The position numbers were made by a program, and so were the translations under genes. Below are positions 23,190 through 36,342 of a DNA stretch of 64,000 nt, in pieces. The stretch is taken from the NCBI RefSeq assembly GCF_026230105.1, contig NC_079478.1:10679653-10743652 (forward strand). The letters are read 5' to 3'. The notes below the pieces were generated by a model, which worked only from the letters and a program-made list of their open reading frames with translations, did not search any database and was not told where the DNA came from. Each line of letters starts with the position of its first letter. The first letter of the stretch is position 1. Source of the DNA: Diorhabda sublineata (lineage: Eukaryota; Arthropoda; Insecta; Coleoptera; Chrysomelidae).

Positions 23190-25839
23190 TTTTAAAGAAG
23201 AGCAGAGTAAGAATTAAAACCAAAGAGTAAGATCTAAAATAATGAATGTAACCACAAAAATGACACCTTACCTCAAAATTCAAATAATTCTATATTGCAT
23301 ATATAATGATAGAGAAAAATAACAATAAATAAAGAAAAATTCCACACAGCTGAAACTATAGTCAATTGGATTGGATGTTGACGTGACCGTTGGTAACACA
23401 TTGGAACGGTATTACAGTACTCAGGGTTGAAACTCCATTACTGGAATGCTAGATGGCATTGAGAAAGCTAGATTTTGAGATTTTTAACAAAAAATTGTTT
23501 TATATCTGGTAAAATGTTATTTCTAATACCTCCAAGTTTTATGAGGATCGGTTAAATAGTTTTCGCTAGATGCTAGAAATCCGTGGAAGTTTACCTAAAC
23601 AACGTTGTGAGTACATCGATACGAGTTGCCTATTTACTTTACAATGCTAGCAAATGTTTCATATAAACCTCACAAATGCGAACTGCTTCAGATATAAGCA
23701 CATTTATTCATAAACTTATGACTAACATGATAAGAAGTGGAAAATCTGAAATGGAACATTGTTGTCAATCTAGTTGTCAATTAAATGTTTTTCAAAAAAT
23801 TAATTGATGAAAGAAATCATGTTTTGTTGCTCATTGCTACTAATTATGAAGCTTCAATAATACTTTATTTCTTTTGATATTTATTCGACAGAAATTTGAT
23901 GAACAGAATTTGTCATAAATCGTACTATTTTCCGCCGATTAAAAGGTTTAATGGCAATCGTAAAATTTCATGTTGTTACATTAAAGGATGTTTGTATTTC
24001 AAAAATTACATCAATTTCAACTTCCTTATGCACGTAGTAATATTTTTTTTTCAAATAATAAAAATTTTTAAGATGTTTTGGAAATTTCATTAAATCGATA
24101 TAATAGAAAAAATTTGAATTGGTACTACATACAAACTATAGATCAAAGTTTAGACCTTAAAATTCCTTGCTTAACCAGCGATTCCTCGGTGAATTTTTTT
24201 CCGCGTTATGTACTGAGGGAAATTTTACAAGTGAAGTTTTAACGTCATTTAAACCACAGATATTGATTTTTTACGTTTTATAGAAGGCATTTATCGACAA
24301 ACTTGTTTAAATGACTGAGAATTCTAACCAAGCTTCTCCAAATTGTTAATTGTTTTACGATATTACTTCCAATTATAGAAGATAGAGAGCCATCTGTGTA
24401 TATGTTATGTCTATCGAAATGCGTTAAATAAGGGTAGCCCAGCAAACGAAAAGCCAAATATATTATTAGTATTTTCAATTGGGCATATTTCAATTCATCT
24501 ATAATTGCTACATACACTAAATCCTTTTCTATACCAGCGCTATCCTGGAAGGTTTTTGAATAGTTATTCGTTATCGTGTACAGTTAGATACTTTTTCAAC
24601 TTTTCTCCCATAAGAACTATTGCTTCTTCCCTTTACCCTCCATACTTTGTATAAAGTATTCTGGTTTTGCTAAAATGACTGAAGATAATGATGAAGAAAT
24701 TATCAAAATTGTCGATTTAATTCATGCTAATGTAGTATGTAGAAAAAGAATTATATTTCCGCGAGGGTTCAACTGTGACCTGCAGAAAACTTAGTTTAAA
24801 CTAGATTCTTATCCACAGTTTAAACTTAAGTTTAATCTCCCGTTTTACCATCAGTTGTAAAATTGTACCTAGCATAACATTCTGATGGTTCCCAAAAATT
24901 AGAAGTTCCTATAAGATGATATTTAGCTTTCGAAATACAAACATGGGGTTTAAATATATTTTGTGATAATATGTACAATCTAAATACTCGTCAAAATGGT
25001 TTTTAATCAATAGATTTTCTTATTCATTAATTGAAACAAAATAAATTTACCACTTTAACCACTTCTAGACCTAAGTTAATCTATTATTTAGTTGACAACA
25101 TCACCAAGAACATCAGCTAATGAATCTTTTAGGTAATTGGAAATGTATCTGAAAGCTCTTGTTCTAGCCTCTATCTACTATTAGTTATAGTGTTGGTTTT
25201 TGACAAATCATGCATCATAAGAGTCAAGATTTTTTAACTTCGAGTATTATCACAGCATACGGTACATTGTCGAAGTACGAGTTTTTCTTATGCAACGTCT
25301 CACTTCTCCGAATATCAAGTTTTTCTTTAACTTCACAGAATCGATATAGGTATATGATGATTTCATATCTTGAAAATACGAGGTCCGATTAGAGTAGATT
25401 AGGTGTGCTACGGTGTAAGCCATGTATCTACTTCGCTAACACTTAGACTTATTGATCTTCACCGGACTGCTTGAGGACTATGCGACTTAACTCTTCTAGT
25501 TTTAAGAAGCGTGAATATGAGTCGATGAACAGTCTCACACTTACAGAGAAGGTACTCAGCTGTTATCATTAAGAGCTGTCGAAAATTTTTCTAATGTTCT
25601 TAACATGGAACTTCACCGGACTGTTCCTAATGTTCTAGAAACAGCCATAATAATTAAGTAGAACAAGTACGATAATTTCCACGTGAAAATTGATATTTTT
25701 GCACAAATGCATACTTTTGAGAATTGATATGAAGCCTTTGTCCAAGATAAATCATATGTTAAGTATTAATTTCACTTTGTATGTCTCATAGCTTCATTTT
25801 TCAAAGCAAGCAGTGATAACATTTAATTTTCTGGCTTAG
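23190..25839. other. Intergenic, nothing recognised
   Basis: AT-rich. A 38-codon frame starting at 24674 (MTEDNDEEIIKIVDLIHANV) and a short direct repeat CTTCACCGGACTG near 25458 and 25612 are the only items seen; neither supports a gene. Confidence 0.35.
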
Positions 25840-26130
25840 CAGATTGCTACTATATCCGCTTTAACAGGATCAAGAACGATCGAATTATCCTTTGTCCTTA
25901 AGTACAGATGTAAATATGCAAAAATTGGACAAATCGATGCATTCATGGGCGATGAAGAAGAATCATACAGACCCGTGCAAATCATTTTAACAGATGATAT
26001 GTATTTCATTACAAAAATTTTTATCTTAAATGAAAGTTTGATTTCTGTTTGTGGCCATGAAACCAGCATTCAGAGTTTTAACTGGAAAACCATGACTCAC
26101 CTCGCCCTAAAAAGGTCAATCAAATATTAA
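25840..26130 (+). other. Unrecognised exon-like open frame
   Basis: Follows an acceptor-like TTCTGGCTTAG and stays open for 96 codons to TAA. It contains RCKYAKIGQIDAFMGDEEES, YRPVQIILTDDMYFITKIFI and HETSIQSFNWKTM. The last part faintly resembles the end of a WD-type repeat, which is not enough for a call. It could be one exon of an unidentified gene, a pseudogene or chance. Confidence 0.25.
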
Positions 26131-26652
26131 ACATTAATGTCATGGTTGTTGCTTTATGGATTATTAGGATACTGAAAACTAATATTCGCGGGAAAAAAAA
26201 ATGACCTGAAGAATCAACGAACAGCTTTGATCCTAATCATGTCAAACAACCGATCCAATTTTTTTTATTTGGATGTTTAAAAAATCTTTTATCAGATTTA
26301 CCACTTCTGGCTTCTTCAGATAATGAAAAATGTATTGAAATGTAAAAGTTTTATGAAAATAAGAATGCTACGACAGAGTAGATTAAAGTTATTTCGTAAG
26401 AAGTCTTTCAAAAATGTTTCCATGCATGGGTAGTACCTCAAAAGAGATTAATTTGAAATTTATTTCACCTGTTTACTTCACTTCAGCACGCTTATATTAG
26501 CTGCATCTGCATGTGGGCGTGTTTATGAGCTTTTTTATTTGTAACTCCCCTTTGAACTAAGAGCGAGTTCGACATAGAATTCGAGATTCCAATCTACGTG
26601 TTGGAAATCAAGCATTTTGAAAACCTTGCCAACAACACCGTTATGGCTCGAT

Positions 26653-27087
26653 ACAAGTTTCGAAGAGATGTAGGTATATGAGCAGGGAAGCCATTATACG
26701 AGGGTGATATCAATTGTGAAATTAAAAAATGGAAAACAAATATAGTTAAAAAAAATCAAACTCGTTTTTAAAGTACATCAAATTAAAAAGTTGAAAATAA
26801 TTTTTAAAATAAGCTTAAAACAATAATGGATGAAAAATACTAGTATTATTGTATTGTATAAAAATTTTGTGAGGCGCTCTGTTCCATATTTCTCATACAT
26901 TGAGCTCTCGACGTATTTTTCATTCATTATTGTTTTAAGCTTATTAAAAAAATTGTTTTTAACTTTTTAGTTTGATGTACCTTAAAAGCGTGTTTTATAG
27001 TTTTTTTTAACTATATTTACTTTTCACTTTTCTGCTTCTTAATGTCTTCACAGCATATATGCCTACATCTTGTCGAAACTTATTTTT
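26653..27087. repeat. Long palindrome with ~180-bp arms
   Basis: The left arm (about 26653-26838) and right arm (about 26915-27087) are imperfect reverse complements. Examples: AAGCTTAAAACAATAATGGA pairs with CATTATTGTTTTAAGCTT, and GATGTAGGTATATGAGC pairs with GCATATATGCCTACATC. The spacer is about 75 bp. A third partial copy in the right-arm orientation follows at 27079-27150. No protein is encoded. It fits a foldback element or MITE. Confidence 0.7.
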
Positions 27088-27150
27088 AACTTTTTAGTTT
27101 GATGTGCTAAAAAGCGTGTTTTTTAATTTTTCTTAAAACTATATTTATTA

Positions 27151-27879
27151 ATAAAATAATTCCCCATACTTTCTGATTCTAACTTGTGAGTTGGAAGTTA
27201 AGTTTTTTGGTGTTACTTTTTTTGGATAGCAATAAATAATTCTAACGTAATAATCCTAAAATTCTCCTGATCTGATGTTTTAACAGTGTTTTATAGATAT
27301 CTCGTTAACGCTAGGACACTTTCTTCGCTTCGCTTGTTCAATTGGAAACTATAATCTAGGTTTTTATCTTTCTTTGGTCGTATTTGTGTTATTATTAGAT
27401 AACTACAAGATTGTAATAAATTATAAGCCTTCGTTCGACCGCAATTTTAAATGGTGCATCTTGTATGAAATTATAATTTAGTATCAACTAGGTACTAAAC
27501 TAATTGTTGATTCACTTTGACATTGATCACTTTTATTTTAGGCAATAAGGACAAGGTAAGTATGTTTCTTGGCCAATTTTAATAACGGGTTTTTATACGT
27601 CATGGTTATTTAACTTTTATACGCATTTTTATTTTTATTAAACATTTATTTTAATACACCCAAAGGGGAGTATTGTAATACTAATTGTTGAAAATCGAGG
27701 GGATACAAAGTATCCATTGCCTTGATTTTAAAATTTAAATATACCGTGCCATCCTTCTGTCTTAGAAGAAAATGCTCTTGCCTCCCCACGGCACTCGGAT
27801 ACACTCTCTTCGTCGTTGTTCAACCTAATATTAGAAGACATTATGAGGAAAAGTTATAAAGTTATATTAACACTGTAGG
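27151..27879. other. Intergenic; possible Copia LTR edge
   Basis: At 27662-27685 a purine run AAAGGGGAG is followed by TATTGTAATACTAATTG, which resembles the polypurine tract and start of a Copia 3' LTR. I cannot place the other end, so this is only a hint. Confidence 0.25.
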
Positions 27880-28360
27880 CAGCAATGATTAACAGAAATA
27901 CCAATATGCAAAAAATGTCTAGATAAATTAAAAGTGAAAGCACTGCATATAAATGAACAGAAAACGAAAACAAGTAACTTATCAAGAAAAATGGATAATG
28001 GAAACGAATACTGTCTATTAGAAACAGAAATACTGAAATTCATGAGATGGAAAAAGAATTGGAAGGAAAAGCAAGGCAGCAAGAATCATGAAACAAGTTT
28101 TGAATACAATAAGATTATCAGTGCTCTAGTTCCAAACTATGGATAAAATCGAAAAATCTAGCAATAAAATGGAAGTATGGGAAGGAAAAATGCTGCTGAG
28201 AAACACTTCAGTATGATTAAGGGGTCTGGAGAAGAAGAGCAAATAAAGAAATAATGGTCGTTGAAAACGTTATTAAGACAGATAAAAGAAAGTTTGATAC
28301 AGAAACATGGGAAGAGGAACCAAAGAGAAGATCAAATGGAGACCATTTGCACTGATTTTA
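27880..28360 (+). pseudogene. Non-LTR retrotransposon 3' relic
   Basis: Broken frames show LEGKARQQES, a run of frame changes, then VWRRRANKEIM, like the 'GWRRR.NKEIM..Y' segment after the RT domain in common insect LINEs. The 70-codon frame at 27934-28146 lies within it. Decay is heavy and boundaries are uncertain. Confidence 0.45.
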
Positions 28361-29279
28361 ATTTGAAAAAAGTTTCTTGAAATTGGCTGAAAATTGATTC
28401 TTCATCTCTCCTATTATCCGAATTTAGCATCAAGTAACGTAAAATTGGAACATTAGTGGACAAAATGTATGGAACTGAAATAATATTTACTGACTCGTAA
28501 ATATATGAAAAGATAAACGATACAAATATTCAACTACCTCATGGAATATGGGAATAAAATGGAGGACAAAAACATGACAATAATAACAGAAATTATTCAA
28601 TTTTCATGATTAAAAATTTCTCTACACTTAACTATGATCAATCACTGGAAGAAATTATCTATCTAATAGAATAATAACAAATGCGAGTGAATTATAAGAT
28701 CAATACAATCCAAAAGAAGTAGCACGGGACTTACAGAGTAAGACACAATTCATTCGAAGATCTTTTATATGAAACATGATGGTATAAATAGTAAAAATAA
28801 CAATTGTTAAATTTTAATTACACATACCTAATTACTGCATAAATTTCCTGGAATTCACTACATAAATAATGAAACAAACAAACTTCTGTCTGTAAATAAT
28901 AAATTGAAACAGACAACTAAAGTTCACTTTTTCACGGCCGCAAAACAACTAAATGTATTTTTGATCGTTTAAACTGTTTCAGAATTTCATATATTAATGG
29001 GTACGTAACGAACTTAAAATATATTTTACATTCACGTTCCTACAAATACGTTAAGTAGTTGTTATCTATAATAATAAAGGAACTAGTAAAGTTGATTAAT
29101 TGATACAACCACAAACATTTTATCGCTTAATTATCTTACGGATAACACGACATCGAAACATTTGTTTATCAATACTATTTAAGTAAGTAAATCGTTCATG
29201 AAATAAAATACAGTAAATCTTTAAAAACGTGATTGCAACCAAAACGTGGAAAGACGCAAGAGTCGGCTGGAAAGATTAT
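28361..29279. other. Intergenic, nothing recognised
   Basis: AT-rich, without recognisable coding or repeat structure. Confidence 0.35.
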
Positions 29280-30000
29280 GACTTCAGTATTTTGGACTAA
29301 ATTATTTTTTACTGCTTCTTCTACTCTTTTTACTATAACTCTCCATCCGTTTCTGTCCTCTCTGTTCTTCCTCTCCACTCAGTTATTCCCACTCTTCCCA
29401 CATCTGATGTAATCTTTCCTATCCATGTCTTTTTAGGCCTCTCCCTTCTTCGTCTAAGTTCCTCTTCCTCCATATTGGCAATTATGTTTGCATTCATGCT
29501 GCACAGATGTCCCAACCACCTGATTCTTTGGATTTGACGATTTGAGTGATATATATTTATTTCAACTCATCATTTCTTCTTTTCCATGACTCATTCTTTA
29601 TTTTCACACCACCAGTGCTTTCCTCTTTCACATGTTTTTCAGCACTCTTCTTGGTTAACACCCAGAACTTACATTCATACAGTACCGTCCGTCTGATAAT
29701 TGTTTTGTACAATCTCATATTTGTTGCTTTGGAAATTGTTTTTGCTTTAAAAATATTATTCACGAACCTCATTATTCTACTACACTTTGCTATCCGATTT
29801 TCTATTATATTCGTAATTAGCATACCTAAATAGTCGAAGGGCTCAACTTTTTTAAAGTGATATTCCTCGTTTTCGAAAGGTCTGTTTTCCACCCTATTCT
29901 TCCTTTTCCATTGCATTTCCATGTATTAAGTTTTTTCGCCATTCACTCTGAGGCCAAATATTTTTGATTCCTTTTTCAATCTACTATATCCTATAAGGCC
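29280..30000 (-). pseudogene. Non-LTR retrotransposon RT C-terminal relic
   Basis: Reading leftward on the minus strand: FGLRVNGEKT, YMEMQWKRKNRV, FDYLGMLIT, TNMRLYKTIIRRTVLYECKF and WVLTKKSAEKH. After frame changes come MGHLCSMNAN, RRRERPKKTWIGKI and a WR-rich tail. This is the usual end of a LINE reverse transcriptase ('FEYLG..IT', 'R.YK.IIRP...YG.E.W.LTK', 'GH..RM..', 'RGRP...W'). Stops and frameshifts show it is inactive. Confidence 0.75.
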
Positions 30001-30194
30001 CCCCTGCTTCAGTCCTCTTATTCTTTAAAAACTTCTGATAACCTTCCTCCAGATAATACTTTGATATCAGTTCTAATCAAAGTCAGATTTGCCATTCTTA
30101 TTAGTTTTCTGGGCAAACCTAAGAACTCTAAAGCCTCATGCAAGTATTTTAGGATGCACATGGTATAATAACCCAAAGACTATCTTAAAAGTGG

Positions 30195-30460
30195 AAAAAT
30201 CTCAAGCAGCAGCTATTACGTAGCATTACTTGAAGAAGAAAATTCTATTTCATCAAGACAATGCACCATGTCACAAATAAATAAAAACCCTGATAAAATT
30301 ACAGGATTTCGAATTGCATCCATCGTATTCCCTACATTTTGACCATAGTAAATTTTTTCTGTTTCCAGATCTCAAGAGAATGTTAGCTGATAGAAATATG
30401 GTGCCAATGAAGATATTATCGTCGAAACTGAAGCCTCTTTAGATTTTAAAATTTATCATC
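30195..30460 (+). pseudogene. mariner transposase C-terminal relic
   Basis: Frames read ILFHQDNAPCHK, then IKTLIKLQDFELHP and SKFFLFPDLKRMLADR. These are the mariner second-Asp block (FHQDNAPCH) and the region after the third Asp (usually SPDLAPSDFFLFP.LK). The third Asp itself is lost. Several frame breaks are present. Confidence 0.7.
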
Positions 30461-30919
30461 TCACTTGTTATTACTACACGATTCTTCAGAAGATGAAAGA
30501 GAAACGATGTTAAATTACAAACCTTGCCCTATTCCATATAGTTATTACACTAAACTCGATATTTCGATATTTGATTATCATTCGTCAGCTCAGTCAAACT
30601 CATTTCAAAGAAATTTTAAGGTTATTATGCCTTGTTTACTTCTAAATTATTAGATATCAGACTTTTTTACAATTTGGGGTGAAATAGCCAGCCAAATACT
30701 ATTTTTGGTAAATGCCAAATATTAGACAACAACGTGCTAAGTGCAGAAACAAATCCATATTAGACGATCCTGGATCTCCTAAACATCTTCGACCAACCAA
30801 CAGATTGAAAAAATAAGCAGAGTAGGTGTTTAGGCCCAACATAATCTGTACTGAGAGAACAGATCCATTACAAGCAACGTATTGTTTCAACGGCACTATA
30901 CAGAGTATTTTTTAATCGC

Positions 30920-31400
30920 TTGATCAAAGGTAACGAAAAATGATAATCCAAAAAACAGAAGGCAATTGCTCACTCCAAATGAATCACCAGCAAGCTCTGC
31001 GAAGCCAGGTTAACATCTCAAAAAGGCCCTTTTATGTGACAAACTATTGATGCAGATTTTCATTGTAAACGATTGGATCGAATGAACTAATTTTAATCAA
31101 AAAATATCTAGCGATTGTCACAGAAAAGGCGTTATTTTTTAACACAACAATATAAGACCATACTGTGTTAGACAAAAAATAAAGAAATGTCTTATCTACC
31201 ATACTCGACCCATATCGCAGTCTCAGATTTCCACTTATTTCAACAGATTTTTGGTGGAAAAAAAATTTAAAACTTGGATGATATCAAAATAACCATTGAA
31301 GATTTTATTCAAGAGCGAATCGGTTTTTGTCAGTCCGGCACTGAAAATTTGCACACTAGATAGCAAAACGCTGTTGATAACTAAGGTGATTATAGTACTG
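30920..31400 (+). pseudogene. Second mariner transposase relic
   Basis: Frames show DNPKNRRQLLTPNES and SSAKPG (usually 'NPKR.KSW..PG....STAKPNIH'), then NNIRPYCVRQK at the second catalytic block. Last come SDFHLFQQIFGGKKI and LDDIKITIEDFIQERIG, the mariner C-terminus. Several stops are present and no TIR was identified. Confidence 0.65.
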
Positions 31401-31570
31401 TTTAGAGAGGTAAAATTATACGTTTGAAAGTAATATAAGAAAGCGACAATTTTTTCCAGATTCCTCTAAGGTTTGCACCTAATTTTTTTTTCGATATAAA
31501 TCATATTTACAAAATATTACATATTACCAACTTTTCATTAAGTTGATCAAAATATATAATAAAATATAAT

Positions 31571-31990
31571 GTTACGAACTCGTCCACAACATGGACCGTG
31601 AAGCAGATCCTGTCCGGTCGTGATGGAAGTGTCTTATGTTTGGCGAATGTTCCGGTTCTCGGAAACCGTTTGATATTGTTTTACAAGTTTTATATATACA
31701 GCGGCGAATTGTTTCTATTGTTTTCAGAAAAGCCTTTGTATTTGTTTGTTGTTTACTTTCAAGAATGAAATGAAAAATTCTTTTTAGTATAAATACGTGC
31801 TTGTTTAGCAGCAAGAATATCAGTATATAATTCAATGTCATAGTGAACAGATCGAACGTAAAAAGTAACCGGCAAATTTAAATAAATTATATAAGTAGTG
31901 ATAAGTTAATGATTATAGTAAAGTATAATAAAGTATGTAGAGTAAAGTAAAGTAAAGCAAATAAGTTAATTTTTATTGCAAATATATCAA
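31571..31990. other. LTR-like segment
   Basis: Starts TGTTACGAACTCGTCC, has a TATAAATA box at about 31789 and an ATCAGT initiator-like motif 30 bases later, followed by AT-rich leader-like sequence. A second segment with similar character (33600-33876, ending AACGTTACA) lies 1.6 kb on. These look like pieces of gypsy-type LTRs, but no internal coding region or target duplication is visible. Confidence 0.3.
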
Positions 31991-34900
31991 AAGCGATTAA
32001 GAACAGATTTAGAGAACATTTCATTATTTATATTGTAAAATTTAGACTTTTTATATCTTCTTTTGTTTTTAATAATAATCAGAACTATCTAATTATAAAT
32101 AAGTGGAATGTATCTTTACTTTCAAGTGACATATTGTTTCTGTGCCAAAAGAACAATACGAGTTTTATTGATTATTGTATTTCAAAATTGAAGACATTTA
32201 ACATCTGTTAATTAATTTATAAGTAGAAGTAACTTAAAAAACTCAAGATTTATACTGATCAGTTTCTGTGGAATCCTTGCTTAATTAGCTATTCTATTTT
32301 TAAATGTCAATCCATTCCTTTAATTTGAATTATGTCGTATAGAAATGTTTTGAAAATGAATTCTAATTAACTTATCAACAGTCATATGCGATTCAAAATG
32401 TTTACACATAAAAAACATCTTAATATATTAATCGTACCACATGATTTTATGTGCAATATAATCTCATGAGCTCAATTTTGGCGATGGATATTATCAATAA
32501 AATGTACGCTTATGGATTTCGTTTGCACGCTAACATAATTTACTTTATAAATTTGACCTTTGTTGTATTTAAACCGATAAAATTTTATTTTCATAAGACT
32601 CTTTCACATGGAAATCGTTGTTTTTGAGTAGCAATGTGGTTGCAGGGAAATATGTTGTTAACCATTTTTTTCACATAATTATCTCAAATATTACATAGGC
32701 TTTTTAATATTTGATATACATCATCAAATATAGCTACGATTGTTTATAAAGTTGTTCGTTTTTATCATTAACAAATATCTTTTTTCTTGAGCGAGATTTA
32801 GTTATCTCGTATACATTAGTTAAGTTTATATAAATAACTTTCAAGCAACTGCAATATCAAGCGATTAGATCAATACCCAAGAATATGTAATGGATTCAGA
32901 AACTTTGCAAAAATAAAAACTAATGAAAAAGACTTTAAAACAATAAAAGAAAACGACACTGCTTCTGAGGAAGTTAACATAATTTTTTTTTCAAATTTAT
33001 TTAAAATGCACTAAAAATTGAAAAAATATCTTTACGTAATCTGGTATACTTGTTTTTTGAGAATGATGCTGATGATAACAAAGCTGAAAAAATATATTGG
33101 GAACATAAAGGTACAAAAAAAATTGGTCATATAATACTTTCCAATAATTAGCTGAAAATCCGCTATAATTTTGAAAAAATAGATATTAAAACACACATTA
33201 TACCCATTAAAATCATTTCCAAACTTCACATTGTAGATTTGTCTCTATGACAATGAATTTTAACTTTATTCTATAGCGGATGTTTCAGGTAACTATTAGA
33301 AAGTAATAGATCGTATTTGTAAAACTTCCCTTCACACTTCTGTACCTATATGTTCACAATATACTTTTTCAACTTTGTTATTATCAGTATCCATTATATA
33401 AATCATTCTTAAAAATTTTCTTTTTCTTTTTTTAGTCCATTTTCATTATGAGGTGTAGTTTTGAAAAAAAAATATTTTACTTAATTTTTCTATTTAATCT
33501 AGTTTTAGTGTGAGTTTTTTGGGAAAAATTTTATTATAGAAGGCGGTATATTACAGTATTTCTTTTAAATAATTTCTAGTGAAGTCTATTTATTTATTTC
33601 TTGTGTTTCTTTTTGTTCTAGAACTTTATAAAATTCTATTTGTGGTATATAAATAAGTTTAGGTAGCGCACTAAGTTTAGTTTTAAATAAATAGTCGTAG
33701 TGAAAAGATTGAATTAGTAAAAGAATCGCAGAAATTGTTTACGTGATATTTTTAAGTAAATTATTATAAGTTAAGTGTATTGTATAGTGTGTAAATAAAT
33801 TAAAAACGTAAGAGACCGTGTTTATTAATTCACCCAACGAATAGAGAGTGTAAATAAATACGAAAAACGTTACAATAGGTTAATAAAAAGTTAGTGAAAA
33901 TTTGATTCGGTAATTTCATCTTAATAGATAAAGAAGCTAAAGGAGTAATTTTTATAAGTGCGGTAAAAACGTTTGAGGTTGACGCAAGCCTTATAACTAT
34001 TCGTTTCCTTTTTTTCGAAATATTGGTCATAAAGACATGGTTTCCATAAATTGTATGAAAGTCTCATTAACAAATTTGCAATTTTGAATAAATTATACAA
34101 AAAATACAATATCAATTGTATTTCATTGATATAAAAAAATATCACCACAACTGTAAGCAATTAGTAAGAAGAAGCTGATACATTCAGCTGCTTAGAATAG
34201 TTTGCTAGTCTTTCTGATACCGGTGAAAAGAAGAAGGGAGAGTATCTCATATGGGACAAAAGTTGGAAAAGTATTTATCTGTATATGATAAATAACAGTT
34301 CAAAAACCTTCCTGAACGGCGCTATTGGAAACATGAATATAACAATTGTAGATTTATTATCAAATATTTCAACAACTTGACTCGTACAAATGGGTGAAAA
34401 GTAAAATTTAATCTAACGCTGATTTGCAGCTTCCACGAGAGCGCGAGTTTTCTCCTCTCGTTCACGTCTCGTTTTTCCAAGACTTGACGTTTTGGAAAAT
34501 ATCATGGGTGATATCGAGACGACAACCATTGCAACCTCATAATCGTTTTTGGTCTGAATATGTTTCTATTTTAAAATTTAGAAACAAGGTCACGAATTAT
34601 AGAATGTTTGCAAAACTACGACTTTAGATAACAGAACGATAAAGCTACGACTAAAACTGACGTATGAAGTATGAAAAATTTATTATCAAATCGGGAGCAT
34701 CAACATTCATATGCTCAGTAGATGATCATCATAATATTTTGAATCAAACCTAATACAAAAAAGAAAGAACAAAAAAGAAAAACAATTCAGTTTGTTTGAT
34801 AATTCCAACTACCCTCCACCCGGTCGCATGTTTGAGGATTTGAATTATAAAATCCCAGAATCGTTGACATATTTTGTAGAAAAAGTGATTTTAAAGAATA

Positions 34901-36342
34901 AATGATCAAATTTATATCATTTAAAACTAATATACATAATTATTTTCCACAGAATCATGACTGCTGACGATTAAATCTCACAACTTTTTTTAATTTAAAA
35001 CGCTTTTATCCTTTATTTTGCAATAGTTTCAAATTAAATATAATCTCAACAGACCCTTGGAATAAGGAATGATGGAGAACTTTCAAATTTTATTTTTAGT
35101 TATATTTTAAGCAATTCAACTGATTTTCAGCTTGGTGAGAGTTTATGTAACTTCGAAAGTCTAAATTGACTGGACTAAAAAGAAGTTGCTTCAAATTATA
35201 AGGAGCTTAAATTAAAATTCGAGTAAGTTATTCCATGAAAACTCTAAATCATGACCTTTATGACCAAAGCGAGTTGTGGACGACAAAAAACAATTTTTAT
35301 TTCAATTTGTAAACTCATAGTTATAGATATAGTTAATTAATGACTCAATTATTCCATTCTTATCTGGTCATCTAAATTATAAGCAATTGAATGTGGCATT
35401 TTTATTCGGACATCGTAATTTTTTAATTGACATTGACGATTTAAATTTTGAAAAAAATGTCGCATCATATCTGAATTACTTAATGGGAGTGTATATCACT
35501 CGTGACTTAAGAAGCCATTGTAAATTCCTAGATTCATTATAAATAATATTAGATATCACATAATAATAGAATAATGTTTTATTAATTAGAAGAAAAAAAT
35601 ATACAAATCATTAGAAATGAATTTAAAGTAAAGTATCAACTCAGTTTATTTATGAAACCCACATCGCACGTGATCTAAAAAATTATTACATTTACAAATT
35701 TACTATAATTATAAATATTTAATCAAATATATTTCGATATGAATTTGATTAAAATATTTATCAGTCGAATATTTATGACGTGTTCAAAATTAATCAAAAT
35801 TTCGTTAGAAAAAAATATATAAATTAAAAAGTAGTTATAAACGAAGCTTACCCTTATAATAAAAAAAATTGAACGGAGCTCACTGTTTTAAATCACCACA
35901 CCTATGAAGCAGCTGTTGTAATGAATTGAGATGGTTAACTAGAATTTTAGTCACATGATTTTCCAAACACAACGCTGAAGTATGTATACTTAAGACGAGG
36001 TTATACGAATTAAAACAATTGTTTGATAAGCTGATTATATGGTCTGGATATATTTTGATTCACACAAGATTGTGGATGGATTTTTTTTATATTATATTAT
36101 CACTATCTATAATTTATTGAATCAATAAAAATCGTTCACACTCGTTGATTTTGTTGTTGATTCAGTATTAGCGTCACGAGCCTCGTGATGATTTTTATGA
36201 CATTGTTAATTATTCTTACAGTGAAAATCATTTATGATAGCCTTTTACGGTACAGGATAGCAAGAACACTTAATTTTTACACTTTCGATTTTCAATTTGA
36301 TCATGATTCGTGTTTTGAATACAAAAGTACTTTTTAATATAC
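31991..36342. other. Gene-poor AT-rich stretch
   Basis: Apart from the LTR-like segment near 33600-33876, no gene or structured repeat is recognised. A GC-richer patch at 34424-34530 is open on the plus strand (34424-34627) but unrecognised. Confidence 0.35.

Noticed and set aside
31571..33876. One LTR spanning TGTTACG to CGTTACA
   Set aside because: 2.3 kb is too long, no internal coding region or matching target duplication; kept only as a low-confidence LTR-like segment.
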